NCBI RefSeq assembly: GCF_963677575.1
Contig: NZ_OY782038.1
Span: 2,917,501 to 2,981,500, forward strand
Length of the DNA: 64,000 nt
Direction: 5' to 3'
DNA from: an uncultured Draconibacterium sp.
Lineage (GTDB): Bacteria; Bacteroidota; Bacteroidia; Bacteroidales; Prolixibacteraceae
The notes beneath the pieces are model-generated. The model was given only the letters and a program-made list of their open reading frames with translations, ran no database searches and had not been told where the DNA came from. Below, piece by piece: positions 28,227 through 35,738 of the stretch. The translations under genes and the position numbers were made by a program. The number at the start of each line of letters is the position of its first letter. Position 1 is the stretch's first letter.

Positions 28227-29688
28227 ACTAATATTAGTCGCCGTATTATCCATTTTTGTTTGGAGCTGCTCGCAACCGGTTCCTGAAAATGCTGTGGAAA
28301 CCGGGCAACTGCCAATCATTTTCCCCAAAAATTACCAAACTACTATTCCGTACAATATTGCACCAATTAACATTAAAGTTGAGGAAGAAGCTGATGATAT
28401 TTTTGTTTCAGTTGAAGGAAAAAACAGTAAGCTTGAAAACACATTCAACGACAAAAAGACGGATTGGAAGATTAAAGAGTGGTCGCGATTTCTGGAGGCA
28501 AATAAAGGCGACAGCATCCGTTTTACAGTTTACACTTCGCAAAACGATTCGTGGAAAAAGTACAAATCATTTAGCTATTTTGTGTCTCCTGATCCGGTTG
28601 ACGACTACCTTTTTTACCGTTTAATTACACCCGGCTATCAAACCTGGAATAAAATGGGGCTTTACCAGCGTCAACTTAGTTCATTCAATGAGTCGACTAT
28701 TCTGGATAATAAAATTATGCCGCACTCGTGCATGAACTGCCACACCCTGGCAGCCAATAATCCTGACAATATGGTTTTCCACATCCGCGAAAACAACTCG
28801 GGAACATTTATTATTAAAGACGGGGAAGTGGAAAAACTGGTATCGAAAAAAGAAACGCCGTTTAAAAGCGTTTCCTTTCCTTACTGGCATCCATCAACAA
28901 AATATATTGCTTTCTCGATAAACAAAGTACGGCAGGTTTTCCCATCGGAAGGAACCGAGCGCGCTCATGCTTTCGATATGGGATCGGATATGGTAATTTG
29001 CGATATCGATAAACAAGAGTATTTTACCTCGCCACTTTTGTATGCCGACGATGCTTTTGAATCGTTCCCTTGTTTCTCGCCCGACGGACTAAGCTTGTAC
29101 TTTGTTACAGCGCCGGCTGCGCCAATGCCCGGCGAATTACGCAATATTCAGTACAGTTTGTGTCGTATTGATTTTGATCCGGAAACAGCAACTTTAGGAG
29201 AAAAAGTCGACACGCTAATCACTCCAAAAATGACCGGAAAAAGTCTGACCATGCCGCGTATTTCGCCTGATGGGAAAAACATTGTATTAACGTTTTCCGA
29301 TTATGGCAATTTCCCGGCTTATAACGAAGAGGCTGATCTTTATAGGTATAACATTCAGGATTCGTCGATTACACGTCTTGATGCCATAAACAGCGATCAG
29401 GTAGAAAGTTACCACTCGTGGTCGTCGAACGGACGGTGGCTGGTATTTAGTAGCCGCCGAATGGACGGGCTTTTTATGAACACTTATTTTGCGCACGTTG
29501 ATGAAAACGGAGAATTCAGCCAGCCATTTTTGTTGCCGCAACAAGATCCGGATTTTCACCGGTCGTTTCTGTTTTCATTTAACTTACCGGAACTATCGAT
29601 AAAGCCAATTCCAGTTAGTGCAATGCAAATTGAAAAGACCGCAAAACAGTCTGCCGGCGACAAACAGAAATTCGATACAACACATTAG
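28213..29688 (+). CDS. Beta-propeller lipoprotein with one CxxCH heme motif, copy 3
   Basis: Two ATGs (28213 and 28219) inside the end of the preceding gene can start this protein; 28213 gives 491 aa with signal MKMSKLILVAVLSIFVWSC. A start at 28174 would put an unrelated hydrophilic stretch before the signal peptide and is rejected. The heme signature SCMNCH has C173, C176 and H177, followed by MVFHIRENNSGTFI. Blades include YWHPSTKYIAFSIN, FPCFSPDGLSLYFV and YHSWSSNGRWLVFSSRR. It is the last gene of the operon; no clear terminator hairpin follows before the next promoter. Confidence 0.8.
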   Translation: MKMSKLILVAVLSIFVWSCSQPVPENAVETGQLPIIFPKNYQTTIPYNIAPINIKVEEEADDIFVSVEGKNSKLENTFNDKKTDWKIKEWSRFLEANKGDSIRFTVYTSQNDSWKKYKSFSYFVSPDPVDDYLFYRLITPGYQTWNKMGLYQRQLSSFNESTILDNKIMPHSCMNCHTLAANNPDNMVFHIRENNSGTFIIKDGEVEKLVSKKETPFKSVSFPYWHPSTKYIAFSINKVRQVFPSEGTERAHAFDMGSDMVICDIDKQEYFTSPLLYADDAFESFPCFSPDGLSLYFVTAPAAPMPGELRNIQYSLCRIDFDPETATLGEKVDTLITPKMTGKSLTMPRISPDGKNIVLTFSDYGNFPAYNEEADLYRYNIQDSSITRLDAINSDQVESYHSWSSNGRWLVFSSRRMDGLFMNTYFAHVDENGEFSQPFLLPQQDPDFHRSFLFSFNLPELSIKPIPVSAMQIEKTAKQSAGDKQKFDTTH

Positions 29689-29774
29689 TCCAAATGGCTC
29701 AGCTTTAACGAATTTGATTTGGAAAGAAATTTGAAATATTTCTCTGATTTCTTTAACTGTTAATAAAAAATTTA

Positions 29775-29782
29775 TACTTTTG
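29775..29782 (+). promoter_or_regulatory. -7 promoter element for yceD-rpmF
   Basis: TACTTTTG, an exact TAnnTTTG match, lies 19 bases before the GTG start of the DUF177 gene, giving a short leader. Confidence 0.65.
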
Positions 29783-29801
29783 CATCCACTTTTTTGGAAT
29801 C

Positions 29802-30344
29802 GTGAGCTGGAAAAGCAAATATAATATTGAGTACAAAGGTCTTAAAGAAGGCCTTCACGATTACCATTTTGAGGTAAACGATAAGTTCTTTGAGCATTTT
29901 GAAGAGAGTCTGGTTGACAAGGGAGAAGTTAGCGTAAACGTTCAGCTTGAAAAACGAAGTGCATTTCTGAAATTAAGCTTTGCACTTGAAGGATGGTTAG
30001 AACTGGTTTGCCACCGCTGCCTTGACGAATATACACAAGACGTATCTTTAGAAACCGAATTGTTTGTAAAATTTGGCGAAGAAGATGAGTTTGAAGAAGG
30101 CGACAACGTAATTTGGGTTTTGCCCGAAGAACACGCCATCAACCTGGCTCAAATCATTTACGAATATGTAACACTTAGTATTCCGTTGCGGCATGTTCAT
30201 CCGAATGAAAGCGGAGAAAACAGTTGTAACCAGGAAATGATTGAGAGATTGAATGATATTATGCAGCACGAACCGGCAGAGGAAGATGAAGAAGAGATCG
30301 ATCCACGTTGGGCTGCACTTAAAAATTTAAAAAATAATAATTAA
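29802..30344 (+). CDS. yceD: DUF177/YceD family protein
   Basis: YceD-type proteins are linked to 23S rRNA accumulation and are almost always encoded just before ribosomal protein L32, as here (12-base gap to rpmF). The 180-aa acidic product starts at GTG and has the family CxxC in LVCHRCLDEY (C70, C73), VKFGEEDEF, a NLAQIIYEYVTLSIPLRHVH segment and the terminal DPRWAALKNL signature. An additional Cys in NSCNQE may complete a metal site. The exact biochemical role is not established. Confidence 0.9.
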   Translation: MSWKSKYNIEYKGLKEGLHDYHFEVNDKFFEHFEESLVDKGEVSVNVQLEKRSAFLKLSFALEGWLELVCHRCLDEYTQDVSLETELFVKFGEEDEFEEGDNVIWVLPEEHAINLAQIIYEYVTLSIPLRHVHPNESGENSCNQEMIERLNDIMQHEPAEEDEEEIDPRWAALKNLKNNN

Positions 30345-30356
30345 AAATACATAACA

Positions 30357-30542
30357 ATGGCACATCCAAAGCATAAAACATCGAAATCGAGAAGGGATAA
30401 AAGACGTACGCACTATAAAGCGGTTGCCCCTACTCTGGCTACTTGTTCAAACTGCGGAACAACTGTAAAATACCACACAGTATGTCCTGAATGTGGTTAC
30501 TACAGAGGAAAACAGGTAATTGAAAAAGAAATTGCATTATAG
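30357..30542 (+). CDS. rpmF: 50S ribosomal protein L32
   Basis: A 61-aa basic protein, MAHPKHKTSKSRRDKRRTHY at the start, with two CxxC pairs (C30/C33 and C43/C46) forming the zinc-binding form of L32. It is in an operon with yceD and followed by a strong terminator. fabH lies next, as in many bacteria, but plsX, which often sits between them, is absent. Confidence 0.98.
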   Translation: MAHPKHKTSKSRRDKRRTHYKAVAPTLATCSNCGTTVKYHTVCPECGYYRGKQVIEKEIAL

Positions 30543-30580
30543 TTAAATAAGCTGCTGGAAATTCCGGTCTTAACTATTCA

Positions 30581-30620
30581 AAATCCATCCTGGGGCAGAA
30601 TCCCAGGATGGATTTTTTTT
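30581..30620 (+). terminator. Rho-independent terminator after rpmF
   Basis: ATCCATCCTGGG (30583-30594) pairs perfectly with CCCAGGATGGAT (30602-30613), extended by AAA/TTT, and is followed by a run of T. Confidence 0.95.
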
Positions 30621-30728
30621 GCATTCTCCGCATCTATTTATATTTTCTGATTTTTCGAACAATGTTATAAATTGTTCTGCACTACAAAACATTTTTTTAC
30701 TCCCAAAAGCTATATCTGGAAACAATTC

Positions 30729-30760
30729 TTTGTTGTCTCTTGTAAATCACTCTACATTTA
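30729..30760 (+). promoter_or_regulatory. Candidate fabH promoter
   Basis: TTTG at 30729-30732 and TACATTTA at 30753-30760 (one base off TAnnTTTG) are 20 bases apart, the spacing expected of a Bacteroidota -33/-7 pair. Confidence 0.5.
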
Positions 30761-30820
30761 ACCCCGGTAAAAAAATACCAAATAAGATATTTCTATAAAT
30801 ACAAATTTTTAACGTAAACA

Positions 30821-31819
30821 ATGGCTAGCATAAGGGCAGCAATTACAGGGATTGGAGCCTACCTCCCGGAATACCGATTAACAAACGAAGAAATCAGCAA
30901 AATGGTTGATACTTCGGACGAATGGATTATGCAACGTATTGGTATAAAGGAGCGCAGGATATTAAAGGAAGAAGGGAAAGCCAGTAGCGATATGGGAGCA
31001 TGGGCGGTTGAAGACCTGTTAAAGAAAACAGGTACAGCACCCGAAGAAGTTGACATGTTGATTTGTGCTACCATTACCCCGGATATGAACCTGCCGGCCA
31101 CAGCCAATATTATTGCACACAAAACAAATATTCATAACGCCTGGAGTTTCGACCTGAATGCCGCCTGCTCGGGATTTATATTCTCACTGGCAACAGCCAC
31201 ACAGTTTATCGAATCAGGACGATACAAAAAAGTAGTTATTGTTGCTACTGAAAAGATGTCGTCGATTATTAATTACGAAGACCGCACTACCTGTCCGCTA
31301 TTTGGCGACGGCGCAGCTGCCGTTTTGGTTGAACCAACAACTGAAGATGTTGGTGTTATCGATTACATTAACCGTGTTGATGGTTTGGGACGTCACCATC
31401 TGCACATAAAAGCCGGAGGATCGTTAAAACCGGCCTCCGAAGAAACCGTTAAGAATAAAGAGCACTTTTTATACCAGGAAGGACAAGCCGTTTTTAAAGC
31501 CGCCGTATCGAGCATGGCCGACGTGGCTGTTGAAATTATGGAAAAGCACAACATTCGTTCTAAAGATGTTGCATGGCTTGTTCCACATCAGGCCAACATG
31601 CGTATTATTGAAGCTACTGCCCGACGTATGGGAATCAGCAAAGATCAGGTGATGATTAATATTCGCAAATACGGCAATACCACTGCTGCCACAATTCCAC
31701 TTTGTTTATGGGATTACGAAAGCCAATTGAAAAAGGGCGACAACATTATTCTTGCTGCTTTTGGTGCCGGTTTTACCTGGGGCAGTACCTATTTAAAGTG
31801 GGCGTACGATCCTAAATAA
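30821..31819 (+). CDS. fabH: Beta-ketoacyl-ACP synthase III
   Basis: Starts fatty-acid chains by condensing acetyl-CoA (or a branched acyl-CoA) with malonyl-ACP. The 332-aa product has the Cys-His-Asn triad: C116 in NAACSGF, H256 in VPHQAN and N286 in YGNTTAA. TSDEWIMQRIGIKERR near residue 31 is a family signature. Branched-primer preference is common in Bacteroidota but cannot be read here. It is a single gene between a terminator and the bactofilin-ATP synthase group. Confidence 0.95.
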   Translation: MASIRAAITGIGAYLPEYRLTNEEISKMVDTSDEWIMQRIGIKERRILKEEGKASSDMGAWAVEDLLKKTGTAPEEVDMLICATITPDMNLPATANIIAHKTNIHNAWSFDLNAACSGFIFSLATATQFIESGRYKKVVIVATEKMSSIINYEDRTTCPLFGDGAAAVLVEPTTEDVGVIDYINRVDGLGRHHLHIKAGGSLKPASEETVKNKEHFLYQEGQAVFKAAVSSMADVAVEIMEKHNIRSKDVAWLVPHQANMRIIEATARRMGISKDQVMINIRKYGNTTAATIPLCLWDYESQLKKGDNIILAAFGAGFTWGSTYLKWAYDPK

Positions 31820-31944
31820 TACCGATAGTAGCCTTTTTGTTGCCAACGTTAATTTTTATCGATTCTAAATCATTTTTTTGCTGAAGATTCATTTTATTGT
31901 ATCTTCAAGCACCCATTTTAATAGATACGTAAGAGTTATAAACC

Positions 31945-32340
31945 ATGGCAAAACAAAACGCAAGAACCTTTGGAGAAACTCCCGATCAGGCTATCAACAT
32001 TTTAGGCGAAGGTACCATCATTAAAGGTGATATTGCTGCCAACAGCGATATTCGTATCGATGGCCAACTTGTAGGAAACCTTGAAGCCAAGGGCCGGGTA
32101 GTTGTAGGTCCGAAAGGCAAGATTGATGGCACGGTTACCTGTAACAATGTTGAAATTTCCGGATTCATTAAAGGGAAAGTTACGGTACAGGAGCTTTTAA
32201 ATATGAAAGCTTCTGCTAAAATTGAAGGCGATATTATTGCCGGCAAACTGGCAGTTGAACCCGGAGCAACTTTTACCGGCACCTGTGCGATGGGGGGAGC
32301 CACTGCACCTGCCAAAGAAGATGAAAAACAAAAAACCTAA
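31945..32340 (+). CDS. Bactofilin (polymer-forming cytoskeletal protein)
   Basis: At 131 aa, the central region (about 18-115) consists of short beta-helix repeats such as IIKGDIAANSDIRIDGQLVG and VTCNNVEISGFIKGKV, flanked by flexible ends; this is the bactofilin fold that polymerises into filaments without nucleotide. The C-terminus (KEDEKQKT) overlaps the next gene by 20 bases in another frame, so the bactofilin is translationally linked to the ATP synthase accessory gene. Whether this has a functional meaning or only reflects operon packing is unknown. Confidence 0.92.
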   Translation: MAKQNARTFGETPDQAINILGEGTIIKGDIAANSDIRIDGQLVGNLEAKGRVVVGPKGKIDGTVTCNNVEISGFIKGKVTVQELLNMKASAKIEGDIIAGKLAVEPGATFTGTCAMGGATAPAKEDEKQKT

Positions 32341-32572
32341 TACAACCGGAAAAGCTAATTCGTTTATTCGCTACTCCAGTTTGGGTTTCGAGATGATGGC
32401 CATTATTGGTGGTTTTACTTTCCTTGGCTACAAAATCGACCAGTGGATGCATAACGAATTCAAGGGGTTTACACTTAGCCTGGTTATATTGGGTGTAATT
32501 GTGTCTATTATATATGGTGTAAAAAACCTTTTGAAAACAGATAACAAATCGAAAAAGCCAAAAAGCAAATGA
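32321..32572 (+). CDS. AtpZ/AtpI-type ATP synthase accessory membrane protein
   Basis: From the ATG at 32321 this is 83 aa; a longer frame back to 32222 runs through the bactofilin coding region and is rejected. Two membrane helices are seen, the first in FEMMAIIGGFTFLGYKIDQW, the characteristic AtpZ pattern. Related proteins help c-ring assembly or transport Mg/Ca in the F1Fo operon. It overlaps the bactofilin end by 20 bases and the next gene start by four. Confidence 0.85.
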   Translation: MKNKKPNTTGKANSFIRYSSLGFEMMAIIGGFTFLGYKIDQWMHNEFKGFTLSLVILGVIVSIIYGVKNLLKTDNKSKKPKSK

Positions 32573-32949
32573 AGCCTTTCATTGTAAAACTTACCGGAAT
32601 AACTCTTGCAATTGCCGTAATTGGCTGGTTAGTATTTTCACTGGCGTTTCCTGAATATTATTTGCCTGTTCTTCCCTTTCTGTTGCTTTTCTTTTTCCTG
32701 GCAACAATGGGCATTCATGCATATCAGTTAAAAATGGCCCAAAAAGATATCGGGAAATTTACCCGCAGTAATATGCTCGTTACCTTTTTCAAACTGGTTC
32801 TGTATTCGGTAGTAGCCGTTGTTTATATTGCCATCGATAAAGAAAATGCAATCCCGTTTGTAATTTGTTTAATGTTACTCTACCTGATCTACACATTTTT
32901 TGAAGTAACTGAAATAACCAAGATTACAAAGTCCACCGATAAAAAATAG
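32569..32949 (+). CDS. Small four-helix membrane protein of the ATP synthase operon
   Basis: 126 aa, with four hydrophobic segments (about 8-28, 30-50, 72-92, 96-115) and a charged C-terminus (EITKITKSTDKK). Position and topology correspond to AtpI-like or unnamed membrane proteins usually present before atpB in Bacteroidota. The start overlaps the atpZ stop (ATGA). No catalytic motif is visible, and the assignment is positional. Confidence 0.6.
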   Translation: MKPFIVKLTGITLAIAVIGWLVFSLAFPEYYLPVLPFLLLFFFLATMGIHAYQLKMAQKDIGKFTRSNMLVTFFKLVLYSVVAVVYIAIDKENAIPFVICLMLLYLIYTFFEVTEITKITKSTDKK

Positions 32950-33048
32950 ATCCCCCTTAGTGCATCCCTCATAGAAAACAGGTTTTTAAACATTGTTAAT
33001 TTCTCTGCTGAAAATTGTCAATTTCCATTCATGGTCCAAAAAATCTTA

Positions 33049-33056
33049 TAAATTTG
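33049..33056 (+). promoter_or_regulatory. Internal -7 element before atpB
   Basis: TAAATTTG matches TAnnTTTG exactly and lies 105 bases upstream of the atpB ATG in the 212-base gap after the small membrane protein gene. It would let the Fo/F1 structural genes be transcribed apart from the bactofilin group. Confidence 0.5.
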
Positions 33057-33161
33057 TGAACCTTAGAAAGAGAAAATTCGTTTTAACACCTTGGTAAAAC
33101 TCTTACCAAATTGTGTTTTTTTAATAGTTTCAGACTTGTTACAACAAGAAAAAAATTAACC

Positions 33162-34316
33162 ATGCTTAAGCTTACTAAAGCCATTTTTATATTCTTCGCC
33201 TTTTCATTGTTAAGTTATGGCCAACTTCTCGCTCAGCACGGGCAGGAGGAAGAAAAGACACACGCAACAGAAAGTCACTCTGGTGAAAGCGATGCGCATA
33301 CTTCAGACGCACATGCTGAAGAAGGATTTAACGCCGGAGAATTTGTGATCGATCACGTATCTGATTCGTACGACTGGCACATTACTTCGTTTGGCGATAA
33401 GCACATTAGCATTCCACTTCCGATAATTGTTTACAGCAAACAACCTGAGTTGCACGAAGGAAAAGCCTTTCATGTTTTCATGTCGTCGAAATTTCACCAC
33501 GGCCACAGCGCTTACAAAGGATTCCGGCTTTCGGAAAGCGAAGAATTTAAAGGCAAAGTGGTTGAGCTGGATGCCGAAGGACACGAAATTGGAACACCCA
33601 TCGACATTTCAATAACAAAAACCATTGCCGGTATTTTGGCATCTGTAGTCATCTTATTATGGCTGATTTTTGCAACGGCTAAGCTGGCTAAAAAGAATAA
33701 AGGCAAAGCGCCAACAGGTGTACAAAATGCTTTGGAGCCGATCATCTTTTTTATTCGCGACGAAGTGGCAAAACCTGCTATTGGCGACAAGAAATACGAA
33801 AAGTTCATGCCATTTCTTTTAACCCTGTTCTTTTTTATCCTGATCAACAACTTCATGGGATTGATACCTATCCCGCCATTTGGAGCCAACGTTACAGGAA
33901 ATATTGGGGTTACAATGGTACTGGCCTTATTCACTTTTGCAATAACAACAATTAACGGTAACAAACATTACTGGAAAGAAATTTACAACCCGGATGTACC
34001 GTGGTGGTTAAAATTCCCGATTCCTTTAATGCCTATCGTTGAACTTTCGGGCGTAATTACAAAACCATTTGTGTTGATGGTCCGACTCTTTGCCAACATG
34101 ATGGCGGGGCACCTGATTGTAATGGTGTTTGTGAGCCTTATTTTTGTATTCGGCAGCCTTTTTGGCCCGGCAGTTGGATTAGGAGCCAGTCCGATATCCA
34201 TTCTGTTCTCGGTGTTTATTCTGTTGCTCGATGTATTGGTATCATTTATTCAAGCGTATGTTTTTACTCTGTTGTCGGCACTCTATTTCGGAATGGCGAC
34301 CTCAGAACATCATTAA
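33162..34316 (+). CDS. atpB: F1Fo ATP synthase subunit a
   Basis: The proton half-channel subunit in the membrane. From the ATG at 33162 the protein has 384 residues, about 110 more than E. coli. The extra part is a signal-peptide-like start (SLLSYGQLLAQ), a His/Glu-rich stretch (residues about 23-50, HGQEEEKTHATESHSG) and a beta-rich region before the first core helix near residue 155. The essential arginine is R308 in LMVRLFANMMAGH. Such N-terminal extensions are usual in Bacteroidota a subunits. Confidence 0.95.
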   Translation: MLKLTKAIFIFFAFSLLSYGQLLAQHGQEEEKTHATESHSGESDAHTSDAHAEEGFNAGEFVIDHVSDSYDWHITSFGDKHISIPLPIIVYSKQPELHEGKAFHVFMSSKFHHGHSAYKGFRLSESEEFKGKVVELDAEGHEIGTPIDISITKTIAGILASVVILLWLIFATAKLAKKNKGKAPTGVQNALEPIIFFIRDEVAKPAIGDKKYEKFMPFLLTLFFFILINNFMGLIPIPPFGANVTGNIGVTMVLALFTFAITTINGNKHYWKEIYNPDVPWWLKFPIPLMPIVELSGVITKPFVLMVRLFANMMAGHLIVMVFVSLIFVFGSLFGPAVGLGASPISILFSVFILLLDVLVSFIQAYVFTLLSALYFGMATSEHH

Positions 34317-34334
34317 TATTTAAAATTAAAAGCT

Positions 34335-34598
34335 ATGTTATCAGCTATTTTAACAGTATTGCTACAAGCGGCCGCCGGTGCATCGGTTGGTAAAATGGGA
34401 GCAGCAATTGGTGCAGGTTTAGCAGCAATTGGAGCTGGTATGGGTATCGGTAAAATCGGTGCCAGTGCCATGGAAGCTATTGCCCGTCAACCGGAAGCTA
34501 GCGGTGACATCAGATCAAACATGATTGTGTCTGCAGCACTTATCGAAGGTGTGGCATTCTTCGCAGTTATTGTTTGTATCCTAATCGTTTTTGTATAG
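34335..34598 (+). CDS. atpE: F1Fo ATP synthase subunit c
   Basis: The c-ring proteolipid, 87 aa, two helices joined by the ARQPE loop (50-54). The ion-carrying carboxylate is E71 in ALIEGVAFF. The residue after it is Gly rather than Ser/Thr, and helix 1 lacks the Gln of sodium-binding rings, so proton coupling is expected. A GC-rich hairpin lies directly after the stop codon. Confidence 0.96.
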   Translation: MLSAILTVLLQAAAGASVGKMGAAIGAGLAAIGAGMGIGKIGASAMEAIARQPEASGDIRSNMIVSAALIEGVAFFAVIVCILIVFV

Positions 34599-34610
34599 CA
34601 AAAAAACTTT

Positions 34611-34647
34611 GGCAGCCATCCCGGGGATTGCCCGGGATGCAGTTGCC
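34611..34647 (+). promoter_or_regulatory. Intercistronic hairpin between atpE and atpF
   Basis: CATCCCGGG (34617-34625) and CCCGGGATG (34631-34639) form a perfect nine-bp stem with a five-base loop, extended by GGCA/TGCC. No T-run follows, so it is not a standard terminator. A stabilising or processing role that raises c-subunit output relative to downstream genes is a reasonable inference. Confidence 0.7.
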
Positions 34648-34665
34648 CCATTAAAATTTTAAATC

Positions 34666-35160
34666 ATGGGATTAGTAATGCCGAATCCGGGCACCATTTT
34701 TTGGATGCTCATCATTTTTGGAATCGTCTTTTTTATACTGAAGAAGTTTGCGTGGAAACCAATTCTTACCGCTTTAAAAGAGCGTGAAGATTCAATTGCA
34801 ACTGCTTTAAACTCGGCCGAAGAGGCTAAAAAAGAAGTAGCCGGGCTAAAAGCTGATAACGAAAAAGTTATTGCTGAAGCACGCCGCGAAAAAGAAGCGA
34901 TCCTGAAAGAGGCCAAAGAGTTAAAAGATAAAATTGTTGCCGAAGCCAAAGATAAAGCGGCTGAAGAAGCACAAAAAACCATTGCCCAGGCACGTCAGCA
35001 AATCGAAGCTGAAAAAACGGCTGCCATTAGCGACATTAAAAAGCAAGTGGCAGAACTTTCGGTAAGTATTGCTGAAAAAGTGATTCGCAAAGAATTGAGC
35101 AACAAGGCTGAACAAGAAAAAATGGTTGACGGATTAATCGACGACATCAAGCTGAATTAA
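34666..35160 (+). CDS. atpF: F1Fo ATP synthase subunit b
   Basis: Peripheral stalk subunit of 164 aa. It has one N-terminal membrane helix (about 10-27, FWMLIIFGIVFFILKKF) followed by a long charged coiled coil rich in Ala, Glu and Lys (EEAKKEVAGLKADNEKVIAE). The length and the lone helix are standard. Two bases separate it from atpH. Confidence 0.95.
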   Translation: MGLVMPNPGTIFWMLIIFGIVFFILKKFAWKPILTALKEREDSIATALNSAEEAKKEVAGLKADNEKVIAEARREKEAILKEAKELKDKIVAEAKDKAAEEAQKTIAQARQQIEAEKTAAISDIKKQVAELSVSIAEKVIRKELSNKAEQEKMVDGLIDDIKLN

Positions 35161-35162
35161 GT

Positions 35163-35708
35163 ATGGACCAGAGCGCAATAACTGTACGATACGCCAAAGC
35201 TTTCTTTTCAACAGCTAAAGAGAAAAAACTGCTCGATAAGCTAAAAGCCGATATCCAGTTGGTTATGGATGTCTGCACCTCATCGGAAGATTTTATTCTT
35301 TTACTGGAAAGCCCGATCGTAAAATCATCAAAAAAGGCAGCCTTGGTAAAAAGTATTTTCGAAGGCAAAATTGAAGAGATCAGTCTTAACTTTTTATTGC
35401 TGATCGTTCAAAACAAACGCGAAGTACACATCCCGGGTATCTGCCGTAATTTTCTGGATTTAACACGCAAAGACCTCAATATCAAATCAGCGGTTCTTAC
35501 AACTGCCTCGGAGGTTGATGCTTCTACACTTAAAAAGGTGAAAGAACTGCTGGGCAAAGAACTGAATGCTACTATTGAATTAGCAGCCCAGGTAAATCCC
35601 GAAATTCTTGGTGGCCTGGTATTGCGATTGGATGATAAACAGTACGATGCCAGCGTGGCAACCCAATTACGCAAGGTAAAACAAACCTTGTTAGAAACCG
35701 AATTATAA
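35163..35708 (+). CDS. atpH: F1Fo ATP synthase subunit delta
   Basis: 181 aa, the OSCP-type cap linking the b stalk to F1. It has the family N-terminal helical domain (ITVRYAKAFFSTAKEKK) and the C-terminal signature NPEILGGLVLRLDDKQYDAS. Position between atpF and atpA is canonical. Confidence 0.94.
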   Translation: MDQSAITVRYAKAFFSTAKEKKLLDKLKADIQLVMDVCTSSEDFILLLESPIVKSSKKAALVKSIFEGKIEEISLNFLLLIVQNKREVHIPGICRNFLDLTRKDLNIKSAVLTTASEVDASTLKKVKELLGKELNATIELAAQVNPEILGGLVLRLDDKQYDASVATQLRKVKQTLLETEL

Positions 35709-35738
35709 ACGAAAGCGACAAGCAAAAAATAATAAAAG

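Noticed and set aside
19961..29688. Transposon or phage-driven amplification of the three modules
   Set aside because: No transposase, integrase or flanking direct repeats are seen, and the copies are strongly diverged, which points to old duplication.
32222..32320. N-terminal extension of AtpZ
   Set aside because: It overlaps bactofilin coding sequence in another frame, and the AtpZ family is about 80 residues long.
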